A DNA stretch of 64,000 bases from Physcia stellaris (taxonomy: Eukaryota; Ascomycota; Lecanoromycetes; Caliciales; Physciaceae). The DNA is taken from NCBI GenBank assembly GCA_018902385.1, contig JABSSW010000036.1:124001-188000 (forward strand), in the 5' to 3' direction. How positions within the stretch are numbered: the stretch's first letter is position 1; each line of letters starts with the position of its first letter. This document shows, piece by piece, positions 45,288 to 55,661 of the stretch. The notes beneath the pieces are model-generated. The model was not told where the DNA came from, ran no database searches, and was given only the letters and a program-made list of their open reading frames with translations. Made by a program: the position numbers and the translations under genes.

Positions 45288-47704
45288 ATGCTCTCATGCT
45301 TCTTCGTGCTTGCCATAGAAGTATCCACCCGGTAACCGGACAAACCCAGTAACCGGACAACCTAGGGTTGACCACGTAGCCTCTCACCCTAACCCTAGAA
45401 GTGCAGTCGTCAACTCTAGGCTGTCCGGTTACTGGGTTTGTCCGGTTACCGGGTGGATTCTTCTAACACTTTCTCTTATCAACGCCCTTCATCCCCATGA
45501 TGTTACAGATCTTGCGCCCAGGGCCAAACCCACCATTACCTCCGGCGCAGATGATCAATGCTGTTTTGTTATTCAAGATCATCTCAGTGTCAACTACTGG
45601 GCCCGTACGCATCTCAAATCCCTCATGCCCAATATCTGCTTGACCGTCTGCAGATTACTTCACCTCCACATGGTATGGGCTTCGAAAGGTGACGACTGTC
45701 ATCTCGACTGTCACGCAGTACCAAGACACTGCTATCACCAATTATGAAACCAAGACGACTGTCAAGAACACGACATACGCCACCACCATCGAGGTCGCCG
45801 AAAATTGGGTCTATGCATCTAATGCCGCCCCTGGTCCCACTTTACACGAAACGAAGATTAACGCCACCCAGATATCGATTGCTGATAGAGTCGTGTAAGT
45901 CTCAGCGTCTCTCTTTACTATTCCGTCACCCAACACAATATTGTGTTCAGGCGACTTTAGGCTTTTCATAACGGTTGAAGCCACATTAGTTCTATTCTAG
46001 AGTATATGAAATGGTCGAATCTAAGTCCCTCCGTGCTTAAGCTCTATTTCACATCACATTCCTTTTGCTGTAAACTGCTGAAATGCTTGTTTTTCGAATG
46101 AAATGTGAGAGGACGTCGGCCATTGACAGTGTCATAGGACTTCACCGATAGGTTTTTTCGTGTATCCTTCGGTGAAGATCATCAATGTGCCTGCTGTCAC
46201 CGACACCAATGGAAATTTAGCATGCACGACAGCCTCCACCTACCATCTCAAATGCCCTGAGCCGATTGATAGTGCGACCTTCAGTGGCGTCAACTCTCAC
46301 GTCCAAGCATACTATGGCGGTCTCAGCTCGTCAGTTGAAACTTCTACAAACACTTATACAGCCTCCAGGTGGTCGAAGCTTCCAGGTCCGACCCTCATCC
46401 AAATACCCATCACAAATCAGTCAACGTTTACTATGACGGGAACTGCTACCGTCACCAATACCACTCAGGCTGCAACCTCTTTCTTCACAACGGAACTTAG
46501 CTTTGCCACACCATTTTTGTATTTTCCATCACGAGGCGCGACTGAAGTACAGAATACTGGAGACCTCCCGCAACTCGTGGGACAGTCTACTTCAGGTGCG
46601 AATTTGGACGCAAGAGCGTTATCATCAACAACTTCCCACACCAGAACAGTCTACGATCCGCTTCTTGCAGACTATGGTTATGTTCCACAGGAAGTGATCG
46701 ATTCTATTGCCCAGATTCCGGAATATATAAAGCAGTACCCGACTTTGGTATCATGCCTTCCTGGCGGTCCTAGCATACTCCCAATCAAAGATCACGAGCC
46801 ATGGATAAACGTCATAGCTGACGGTTGTGCTGCGGCAGCACCAGAAGCCCTGTCGCCAGTGCCTGATCTCACTACTTCGTTAGGAGCGACCATCCAAGCT
46901 GAAGGATGCTTTCACCCTGGCGCCTGCGCTGCGACGGTGACCTCCGTCCCAGCACCAGCTTCCACGCCTGTTTTAACTCTTCCCGCCATTATCACACACC
47001 CTTTCTCGGTACTTAAGCAAACAGCAACGTCTTCTTCTAAACAGGAGGAATCGGGAGTTGGATCATCAAAAGGTTTTCCTAATCCCATGTCCATCCTTGC
47101 GCCAATAGTTGGATCAGTGGATCAGAGTTCCAGCAAGACATTCAATCCCGCGGAGACAGCCAAGCCAGCAACTAATTCGGAAGCGGAGGAGGTCACCGCT
47201 GGAGCTGTCACAGAGTCTCTTGCTTCGTCTTTTAGTCTTCCCGTGATAGTCATGGTATCACCAACCGACATCCTGCCATCCGGAGGATACGGTAACGTCA
47301 TCACTAGTGCAGGTTACACACTTACTTTCATACCATCTACATCCGCCGTCGTTGTAGCAGGTCAGACCCTCGATCTCGGCTCTTCTGCTGTTCTGATCTC
47401 GGGCACTCCTGTGGCTCTGGGTTCTTCAGGCTTGATTATAGGAACCTCTACCGTGCCTCTTTCCAATTCGGACAAGACTATGAGCGCAACTGGGTCAACG
47501 CAAGGCCTTGGAGGTATCATCATTGGAGCTTTCGGACCGCACCAGACATCAACAGAGCCTGCATCGACCGGGGGCTCACCTACTGTTGCAAATGGAAACG
47601 CAACATCTCCAATAGCTTTCCTGGGGGGTACACGGAAACAAGAGAGGGGGCTCGTGAAGGTTTTAGGAGTTATAGCGATAATGGCTAGTTGGCAATACTT
47701 GTGA
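45288..47704 (+). CDS. Secreted surface protein C, signal-peptide exon interrupted by a MITE
   Basis: Exons are 45288-45604 (containing the 146-bp element 45318-45463), 45654-45894 and 46138-47704. Ten codons, MLSCFFVLAI, precede the element, and the frame resumes TLSLINALHPHDV right after it; leaving out the element and one TA copy gives a continuous signal peptide, and all later phases fit (658 residues). As it stands, frame 1 stops six codons into the element. The N-terminal domain matches protein B (QCCFVIQDHLSVNYWA, TWYGLRKVTTVIS, FFVYPSVKIINVPAVTD, PDLTTS, CFHPGAC). Only about one copy of the surface repeat is present (VAGQTLDLGSSAVLISGTPVALG). The end has GLGGIIIGAFG, IAFLGG and a hydrophobic tail. 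Intron 3 (243 bp) is unusually long for this cluster. It may be silenced, or kept alive by splicing within the element. Confidence 0.7.
45318..45463. mobile_element. 146-bp MITE, 55-bp terminal inverted repeats, TA target duplication
   Basis: The left arm 45318-45372 and right arm 45409-45463 are inverted copies (55 bp, 52 matching), starting GAAG(T/A)ATCCACCCGG. Each arm holds two copies of GTAACCGGACAA. The 36-bp loop contains CCCTAACCCTAG, resembling two telomere-type repeats. TA flanks both ends (45316-45317 and 45464-45465), which fits a Tc1/mariner-type non-autonomous element. There is no coding capacity. Confidence 0.88.
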
Positions 47705-48172
47705 ACTTCTAGGTGAATCTGTACATAATGTTCTTTTCTGCAATGTCAATCTGACGATAACACTAGTAGTACTGAGGGATATCGAGGCGTTGATGGATTT
47801 AGTGATACGTTGGGGCGGCAACCCTTTACGAAAAGATTGGTTTATTGTGTTGCTTGGAGGCATCAAACACGGAAAGTGCAATTATGTGTATTAGATAGCT
47901 TGATCGAAACCAAATATTGATGAAGGAGCATGATAATACCTTACATACTTTGATCTTCATCTGTGCTTGTCCCCGATCAATAATCGGCCAATTCCTGAAA
48001 AATGAGGCTGAAAGCGAAGGCGGAATCTCCTCCGCAGAGCCCGAATATTTGGGACATACCAGACGCGAATTCTCGTAATTCAACAGATGGCTCCGCTCAC
48101 TGGCCTACGCCACTGTCATTTTCAACATATTCCCACATTAAATCGGAAAATGCCTGGGACTCTGATCGCAAG
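47705..48172. other. Intergenic, or 5' part of the NUFIP1-like gene
   Basis: The next gene's frame is open from an ATG at 48002, so 48002-48172 may be an extra 57-codon N terminus. The rest is 3' flank of gene C. Confidence 0.4.
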
Positions 48173-50695
48173 ATGAGCAATCCGCATTTCACCTTCCCTC
48201 CACCTCCCCCCCCTCCCCCTCAGCCATCTGGTAATTACAACAGAGTTCCTCAATTCTCTTCAGGACAGCGCGGGTCGCACGATCGAGGTCGAGGAGCAGG
48301 TCGCGGACATGGCGATAGAGGTCGAGGCTTCAGTAGGGGAGGGGCGAGAGGTGGACATACTTCAAATTACGGTGGCTATCCACCCGTAGACCACAGACAA
48401 ACAGCTGGACAATACGGCCAATCGAATATGTATGGGAGCAGCTACCCTCCACCTAATTATCCGCCTGTACAACAACCTCACTATCCTGCAAATTCGCATA
48501 ATACCTACAATCAGCCTCATCCACAACGTTCCCAGCAATACCCCTATCCAAATCCTACTCAACCTTCTTATTCGGGCTATTCTGGCAGTGGCCCACAGTT
48601 TACACCTGTTCATGGAGCTCAGCCTCCAAACCAAGGTTATGGACACAGCTCTCCCTCTCCAAGACCACACCAACCGCGCCAAACCTCCTCTCAAGGACAA
48701 GTCGGCCAACCTATAGTGATGCCACCCATTCGCGTAGGACGTGATGGTCGAGGAGGTATACTCCGCACACAGGCAGCACCGTCTAATACACCGGCGCATT
48801 TCAATCAAGGACCACCCGTATACAACTCGTACCAACAGCCTCCACCTACTTCCTTCCAACAGAAACGATACGACGCACCGAATCCCTACCAAAATACGCG
48901 TGGCCGAGGTCACAATCGAGGACAGTCGGACGCTTTCAAGAATCAACGCCACCAGCGACCTTCAGGGCAAGTTGCGCCAGCCGTACCAAGCTTCGGAAAC
49001 CCCCTTCCAGGCGATTTATCAAACAAACCTCCACCCCAAGGATCCCCTGGGGATGTTATAAAGAAGCCAAAAAAGAAGAAGCGACGGCGTCACAATCAAT
49101 TGGGGTTGACGCCTAAGACAGAGGAACATGAGTCCTCTAGCGAAGAGGAGGACGATCAAGATGAGGAGATGAAGCTAGCAGCTGCCGCCAACGCAGCTTC
49201 TCAACAGTAGGTGAATTCTTCAACATGCTGTCACATTTGCTAATTGTCGTCTTTGTAGGATCCAGTTCGAATATAAAGGGCAGACTTCGACTTTGAATTC
49301 ATCTTCGGAGATTGCCGCATGGATTGCAGAACGAAAGAAGCGTTTTCCAACGAAAGCGCGTGCTGAAGAAGCAGCAGAGCGTAAAAAGCAAAACGATGAA
49401 GCTCGAAGAGTAGCAAGGCAAGCTGCGAAGGATTCACAAGAAAAGCGGCGGATTGAAGCGAGAGAGAGGCAAGAGAAGCAAAAGGTCGAAGCAAAGCAAA
49501 AGCAAGAAAAGCAGAAGGCGGCGGCTAAACTGAAGCAAGAGAAATCGAACGGGACAGAAGAAACTTCAGCAAGGAGTGGGGACAAGGACGCAGCAGCACT
49601 GAAAGCTAGACTCAAGGTTGAGAAACTGCGAAAGAGACTTGAGAAAGAAGAAAAGCGCATTGCCAAAGCCGAAGCTAAAACTTCTCGAAAAAATGGTGAA
49701 ACTAAAGCATCTAAGGATTCGTCGATCCAAGACCAAGCACCAACCAGCAAGAAGCGGAAACGAACCGATAGCCTTGCAAGCTCTGCCAATGGTGGTGAAA
49801 AGCCTGGAGATGCGATTGCTGGAGTGTATCCAACCGAGTCAGCACAAAATATTGACACGCCTACACTTCGGATCGAGGTTGACATGCTAAGTAATGACGA
49901 ATCTAGAATGGCGAAAGATGCAGCTATTGGTCCAATAAGCACTGACAAGCAGGCTTCAGATACTGCTCATAACCCACTAACGCCCACTTCGCAACCATCA
50001 ATCCCAGACATTGGTCGATCGACGCCACAACTCGAGCTTTTGGAAGACTCTATCGAAGTCTCAGTAGTTAACGCAGATACACCCAGCGACAGGGCAGTTG
50101 AAGAAGCAAACATATCGGATAATCAGTCTAGCCTTTCCTCATCCGATACATCGTCAGATATCTCATCAGACTCTGAATCAGACCTTGACTCTACGTCTTC
50201 ATCAGGCTCCTCCTCATCGTCCTCTTCAGACTCAGATGCCGCTCCCGAGATAGCGCCCTCGAAACCTCTCAATCCGCCCCGGGTGCCACCCCCGAAACGC
50301 CAAAAAGCCAAGAGCGACAAGGACATCTGCCGCCAATATCTTAAAAGCGGACGCTGTCCCCGTGGCGAGCAATGCAACTACCGTCACGAGCTCCCTGAAA
50401 AGGGAAGTATGTCAAGATCGGAGAGAAAGGCGGAACGAGAGGCGAAGGCTCAGGCTACGGGAGGGAAGAAGCGGGAGAGAAAAGGGCTTTATCAGAGGGT
50501 AAGTGATGCAGTGTTATAGTATTAATTTTCCTGTTGTTCCTCCTTTTTGGGCGAACTAGGATGAGGGTTGATGAGGTATAGCTTGTAGAACAAGAGAAGG
50601 AAGAAGAAGACCGGCGAATCTTGACGACTATCATCCAGATGGGCGAGAAGGGGCTGCTCTCCGATCCGAACGAGAAGAAAGACGGCGGCGAGTGA
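48173..50695 (+). CDS. NUFIP1/Rsa1-like protein with CCCH zinc finger
   Basis: Exons 48173-49206, 49259-50498 and 50582-50695 (introns of 52 and 83 bp, phases 2 and 0) give 795 residues; an in-frame ATG at 48002 would add 57. The start MSNPHFTFPPPPPPPP is followed by an RG-rich region (DRGRGAGRGHGDRGRG), a long Tyr/Pro/Gln-rich disordered region and a basic KKKKRRRH signal. The conserved NUFIP1 motif is SSSEIAAWIAERKKRFPTKARAEE at the start of exon 2. A highly charged coiled region, acidic Ser/Asp repeats and a CCCH finger follow (C-x8-C-x5-C-x3-H in DICRQYLKSGRCPRGEQCNYRH). The last exon gives LVEQEKEEED, RRILTTIIQMGEKGLL. NUFIP1/Rsa1 assists assembly of box C/D snoRNPs with the R2TP complex; the same role here is inferred. 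Confidence 0.85.
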
Positions 50696-52622
50696 CCGGT
50701 CTGAGGAGCCAGTCCAGCGTTTTCGGACAAGGCATTTCCGCTGAGAGCCATCGGCTGAAAGAGAACTATCGTTTTTCGTGACATTTGACTCACTAAGAGA
50801 TCTTCATTTGCATTCGCGTGTGCATTTTCACTAGCTTTGCATCAACGGAGTAAGATAGATTACCTCTATAGCTATGTCGAGCAAGACTTACAGCTTTCTA
50901 CAAGTATATCAAGATCAAGCCTCTTTAAATTAGATGGCTTCAGCCCGCGTGTCCAAGCATCTGAAGTGACCGCTTCGCACAACCTATTTATATGGTTTTC
51001 GTCAAGCTTTGCCAACCCGACGGTCAATGGAGCTTCTCCTTTGGACGGTCGTCTGGCGCCATGATGCGCTTAGATGACCATTCACTTATTGGTTCTCCCT
51101 ATTCTTTCAATACCATCAGTCATCGCTCAACGCAAGCCCAAATTCAAGCAAGACCCGTATGTCATATATTTCCATTTCCTCTGTATCTCCGCTTTTATCC
51201 CTGATCTGCGATCGAAATCTTGTCGCATGATTGCCATGTTTCAGGAAAATCAGAATCAGAATCCCTCATCTCTCTCTACCTCCTAAATTTGAAGTTAAGC
51301 TTCAGCTACGTCGTGACTCGGATCCTTTCTAGCATCTCCAACAACCTATATTCAAGGAAAAAGTAATAGTGGAGAATAAAACAACACGGCATCTCAAAAC
51401 TATTTTTCATGAATCCGCCTGGATTGCTACAGCATCTCGGGAGATTATCTACCTACATCTTCCGCTTCCCATCTAATCGTTGATGGCTAGGAGTAGGGAG
51501 GGCTGCCAGTACAGTGATCCCAGCCTAAAGGACCAAATCATCGACTCAGTCTGACCGTCCCAGAATGACCCCTCGGAGCGCCAATTCCTTATTATTGTCT
51601 TTAGCCTGCTTTACGCCTCTCGCTGCGGTTCCGTGGTATGGTGAGAACAGTAAGCTTAACATATAAGCCACTCTCTCTATATATATTGAACAGATCAAGT
51701 TGAGAAACGGTGATCGTTTGAATACATGCGCCTCACAATCACCATGTATCTAAATCTTTCAGCACGCAGGAAGACTCGGAAGTCGCTGGAAGTCAATGTG
51801 GAGGGGGAGGATAAAATTGAAACCCCGTTATTGATGAAGGTCGACCGTGAGTTGAAGCTGACAGGGTTTTTAGGGCTATTTCGCGGAATTGAATGTTCGT
51901 GCTCATTTGCGCCTCCGCTCGCCTTCCGCATTTTAATGAAGAAGCACTCAAATGCACTTGTATATTGCTCGAGAGATTCATTGTGAATTTGGATGGGTTT
52001 GCGAGCCCTAAAGGTTGCCCGTCTTAGGAGCCACTAAAGCCAACGAGATACTACATGCTCCTCTCATGTTCGATGCATCTTCTAAATCCTTAAACGTTCA
52101 TTCGGCGGCCGTCTTCCATTACTGAACCTCCCTGATCGGATCTCGCGTAGAAAAGAACAGGTCACCGTATCCAAGAATGCAGATTTTGTCGTGTGAATCG
52201 ACAACTCGGAAGAACAAAAACGGAAAAAGGAAAAAGTCGGTCATAATAGGTACTAATTGAATCTTTTGCTTCCTAAAGAGCTTGAAGTTCATTCGATTTG
52301 TACTATTCGCTCATTTTTGATCGTCGATGTCTTCACTACATTGAATTTAATTATATATACGTCTTCATCCTGCAAATCTTCAATATCTACAAGTTTTCAT
52401 TACCTATGCAAGTCTCCACTAACTATGCAAGTCTACACTATATAAATCCTCTCTAAATAAACCTCAACTACACATGTACGAGGCAAAATCGGTTCAAGTA
52501 ATCTCCGTAAGCAGTCTGGGTACCGTTATATACGTTACGTAATATAGGACTACAAGCTACGAGACTATGTGTACGCAATACCACTACGTCTACGCAGTAC
52601 GACTACGCGGGTGAAGTACGGC
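50696..52622. other. Intergenic, nothing recognised; AT-rich at 52200-52480
   Basis: This nearly 2-kb spacer has no supported gene. Opposing frames at 51695-51986 have no recognisable content. The stretch 52380-52445 has a short direct repeat (CTATGCAAGTCT twice). The end grades into the minisatellite. Confidence 0.4.
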
Positions 52623-52812
52623 GACGTGAACGAGGCACGGCGACGTGAACGAGCTGCGACGACGTGAACGAGCTGCGACGACGTGAACGAGCTGCGACGA
52701 CGTGAACGAGCTGCGACGACGTGAACGAGCTGCGACGACGTGAACGAGCTGCGACGACGTGAACGAGCTGCGACGACGTGAACAAGGTACGACAACGTGA
52801 ACGAGATACAAC
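52623..52812. repeat. 19-bp minisatellite, about 10 copies (7 identical)
   Basis: Unit GACGTGAACGAGCTGCGAC repeats exactly at 52642, 52661, 52680, 52699, 52718, 52737 and 52756, with degenerate copies on both sides. Because 19 is not a multiple of three and the unit contains no stop codon on the minus strand, all three minus frames read through as the same 19-residue cycle. These are not genes. Confidence 0.95.
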
Positions 52813-52988
52813 TACGCGGGTGAAGCTACGACTACGTATATATAACCAACGGGAACCCAGCTTGCCTCAAGACAGAGACGCCCTTACCACAGAAGCAAGC
52901 CCGTACCTTGATAACCCAGCACCGCCCATCCACAAAGCCCCAAGATCCAACCCCATCACCAACGCCTCCATCCCTCCCAGAACGCAAA

Positions 52989-53802
52989 ATGCAATCCTGG
53001 GCGCAATCCGAAGCCGCCTCCTCCGAATCCAAACCCCGAGATATCCCCCCCTCGCAGCACTCGAAAGTCTTCTCATGGGACGACGTCAAGGAGATCGTCG
53101 GTATGTATTCGAAAATTCTCAGAGCAGTATTCCCCGGCTCCAATACCCTTTTCTAGAATTCTGGTTCCTTATAACGTGGTAGACAGCAACCGTCTAGACG
53201 TTATTCGACGCAAACCCTCGCAGCGCGTCATCTACAAATCCTGGTGCAAAGCCACCATCGCAGTGCACGGCTCCATAACAGCCTACATGTGTTCCTCTCG
53301 CCTCCATTGGGAGCCTCTCGCCAGCTCGAGCGCTGAAACCGGACCGGTCTTTGAAGTCAAAGACCCGATCCCCTTCCAGCATCCAGCCGATTACCGGATC
53401 CTGCGGAATGATTGGCCCTACGGATCTTTCGGGACGGAAATCACGCACCTGATCGTGTGGTCCAAGTGCCGGATCGCGACGGAGCCGGAGAGCGGGCTCG
53501 TGACGCCGGAATCGAGGGCGCTGATCGATGATTTTGTGGAAGCGATCTTCATCAATAGGCTCGCGCGGGATGAGGCCGAGACTCCAGCGCGGGAGAGGGT
53601 GCTGTGGTTTAAGAATTGGGGCGCGCTGCAGAGCGTGCCTGGATTGGAACATATTCACGTCCTGGTGAGAGATGTCGCGGATACGATCATCGAGGAGTGG
53701 ACTGGTGAGCCTGGGAGAGATGGGGGGGATGGTGGTGGTTTGGGGGAGCATTCATGTAGCGAGGAGAAGGAGCTGGATTGCCCGGTCGGTGGGGGCTTGT
53801 AG
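52989..53802 (+). CDS. DUF3605 protein (N-acetylglucosamine-induced protein 1-like)
   Basis: Exons 52989-53100 and 53183-53802 (82-bp intron, phase 1). The start MQSWAQSEAAS is preferred; an in-frame ATG at 52908 would add 27 residues. About 244 residues. Family landmarks: FSWDDVKEIV, SNRLDVIRRKPSQRVIYKSW, YRILRNDWPYGSFGTEITHLIVWSK, and WFKNWGALQSVPGLEHIHVLVRDV. Members are small cytosolic fungal proteins, one of which is induced by GlcNAc in yeast-like fungi; biochemical function is unknown. The glycine-rich end (GRDGGDGGGLGEHSCSEE) looks less conserved. The 19-bp minisatellite lies less than 200 bp upstream of the start and could affect its promoter. Confidence 0.8.
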
Positions 53803-54125
53803 CTACTTCGCTCAAAGCTTTGGGCGGGTATCGATGAGTAGCATTTTGGGATGTTTGGGGTGGTTAAGTGGGTCATAGTAGCTTTCTACTAGTTCCCAGC
53901 AATGTGTAGAATTATGTACTTTAAGCATACCAGATTTAGAAACATGTTTAGGAAGGAAAGTTTTCCGGAGGTCAAGCATGACCGTCGATGCGGCTCTTTA
54001 ATGATGAGAAGTATGAGAGACCATACGGTGTGAAGATACGTAAAACATGTACTTATCCTAGGAACAAACGCATCAAAGACAGCAGCAACAACAACAACAA
54101 CAACAACAACAACTAACGTGGCCTC
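53803..54125. other. Intergenic between convergent genes
   Basis: This holds the 3' flanks of the DUF3605 gene and NBL1. It contains a (CAA)n tract but no other feature. Confidence 0.5.
54085..54113. repeat. (CAA)n microsatellite
   Basis: About ten CAA/ACA triplets lie just downstream of the NBL1 stop codon, probably in its 3' untranslated region. Confidence 0.9.
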
Positions 54126-55311
54126 TTACGCCCTCTTCCTCAAGACTCTCCTCCCCGCAGGCGGCGCATCCGCAACCTTCTTTCCAGCAGCACTAACACC
54201 CACATTCAGAGCCTTCTTCTTCTGAGCTGCCGCGGTCGTAGCATTTTGCGCTCTCCCGCCTTTCTTCACCACCGTCGTAGCATTTGAGGTTGTAGACACC
54301 GTACTCTGGCTGCTGACTGTACGCGACTCCGGCATAGGAGCGGGGTCCATACCACGCTTCGGGCGAGTCGAAGCTGCTTTGGTAGCTGGTGCAGCCTTCC
54401 GACCTGGCGCAGCTTTCCCTCGCATGGCCTTAGGTTTCTCGGCAAGTACATCTACGTGCTGGGTCGTGGCTGCTATGGCAGCGGATTTGGCGGGTGAGAC
54501 TGGTCTCGCGAATGTGAACTGCTTTGAAGGACTCATGGGTTTCAGAGGAGAGACGGGTCGCGAGAGATGAGATTTCTGCGGTGAGCCTAGCGTTGGGCGA
54601 ATGGGCGATTGGGGTAGGGTTCGAGAATTCGATGATTTGGGGGAGAGTACGGTGGATGGGTTTGTGACTTGGCGTGAGGGAGCATTGGCAGCTGTTTTCG
54701 GCCTTTTCTTTGGATTTGGTAGAGTTTGTGCTGGATCTGGAGTATTCTCCTTATCCTCATTTTCCATGTGTTCGCTGGCACAGTGTTAGCTGTGAGCCTC
54801 AGAAAGTCCGAGGAAAGAATGTTCACCTCATTCGCTTTACACCTCTGGGCCTAGGAGACGGCGCATTTTCTGTAAATTGTGATTTTGATACTACCTTTAA
54901 ATGTTCTGTGTGCTGTTTCGAGGGCTTCTCAGGCTCCAATTCAGTTGAGACCACTTCAGGCACTGATTGCTTCTTTGGCTCTTGGTACTTTTTATATAAT
55001 TCACCCATGTTTGCCTTTCGCAGAGAGTGCGGTATACGATTGATGCGAAGCTCTATGCGCGTACGGAGACTTTGGGCTTGTAATGCATACTGAGCACGCA
55101 GTTTGCGGGCCCGCTCGGTGACTATGCCTCGATCAGATCCACAAACGTGCCACGGGTTTTCAATTGGTTTACCTTCTAGCTGTAAGTTATATATGAGCGC
55201 TTGTTTCTGGTTCTCTGTAATTGTCATGGTTTTCTTCGTTGGGCTTTGTGTCGGTGTTCGGGCAGGCGACTTGACTGCAACCTGCTGCTGCATGGGAGGC
55301 ATTTCAAACAA
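54126..55311 (-). CDS. NBL1: Borealin/Nbl1 homologue, chromosomal passenger complex
   Basis: This subunit of the Aurora B-INCENP-survivin complex acts at centromere and spindle midzone. Exons 55311-55173, 55121-54827 and 54774-54126 give 360 residues. The N-terminal borealin helix is continuous only after splicing: NLQLE|VTERARKLRAQYALQAQSLR, then RIELRINRIPHSLRKANMGELYKKY, the segment that joins the three-helix bundle with INCENP and survivin. The long C-terminal part is Ser/Pro/Lys-rich with many SP/TP sites (TLPQSPIRPTLGSPQKS, RPVSPLKPMSPSK), likely Cdk1 targets, and ends RRVLRKRA. Intron 1 (55122-55172) is 51 nt, keeps frame and has no stop, so retention would insert 17 residues in the borealin helix. 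The start could instead be the next ATG (MPPMQQQVAV). Confidence 0.85.
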
Positions 55312-55661
55312 TGGACTTTGAGAACACCGGATGATTTATCTGCTCGGGCTGAGACGGGATGGCGATTCAATGAAAGTGAAAAGTGATCAATGACAAGTCT
55401 TAAATTCAAGAAAGTGATGTCGTCGAGTCCTCGTATCAAAATGTAAACAAACATGTCGGGCGGAAAATAGCCGCGGGCTTGGCAGCGTAACCTGCCCCAA
55501 AGCGAGAGCTTTCCTAACTGGTCTTTAGCCCTTGTACCTCACTCAGCAGATCTAACAAGCTACTTCCTATATTGATAAAGGCAATACATTCCTCTGTACT
55601 TGCGCTCCAATTCCATCAACTCACCCTCATCCCCTTTAGTCATCTCGAAACCCTTTCCAAA
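55312..55661. other. Divergent promoter region NBL1 / RPN10
   Basis: These 350 bp separate two divergently read genes. I did not find a convincing proteasome-type control element (GGTGGCAAA) for RPN10. Confidence 0.5.

Noticed and set aside
45388-45398. Telomere repeat (CCCTAACCCTA) inside the MITE loop as a sign of a subtelomere
   Set aside because: Only two units lie within a transposable element loop, and surrounding genes are housekeeping. It does not indicate a chromosome end.
49220-49948. 242-codon minus-strand frame over the NUFIP1-like gene
   Set aside because: It is the complement of the Lys/Glu/Arg-rich coiled region, giving Ser/Phe/Leu-rich sequence. The plus frame has the NUFIP1 motif and CCCH finger.
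52565-52811. Three overlapping minus-strand open frames with a Val-His-Val-Val-Ala-Ala-Arg repeat
   Set aside because: They are products of the 19-bp minisatellite, which has no stop codon in any minus frame. The same peptide in all three frames shows it is not coding selection.
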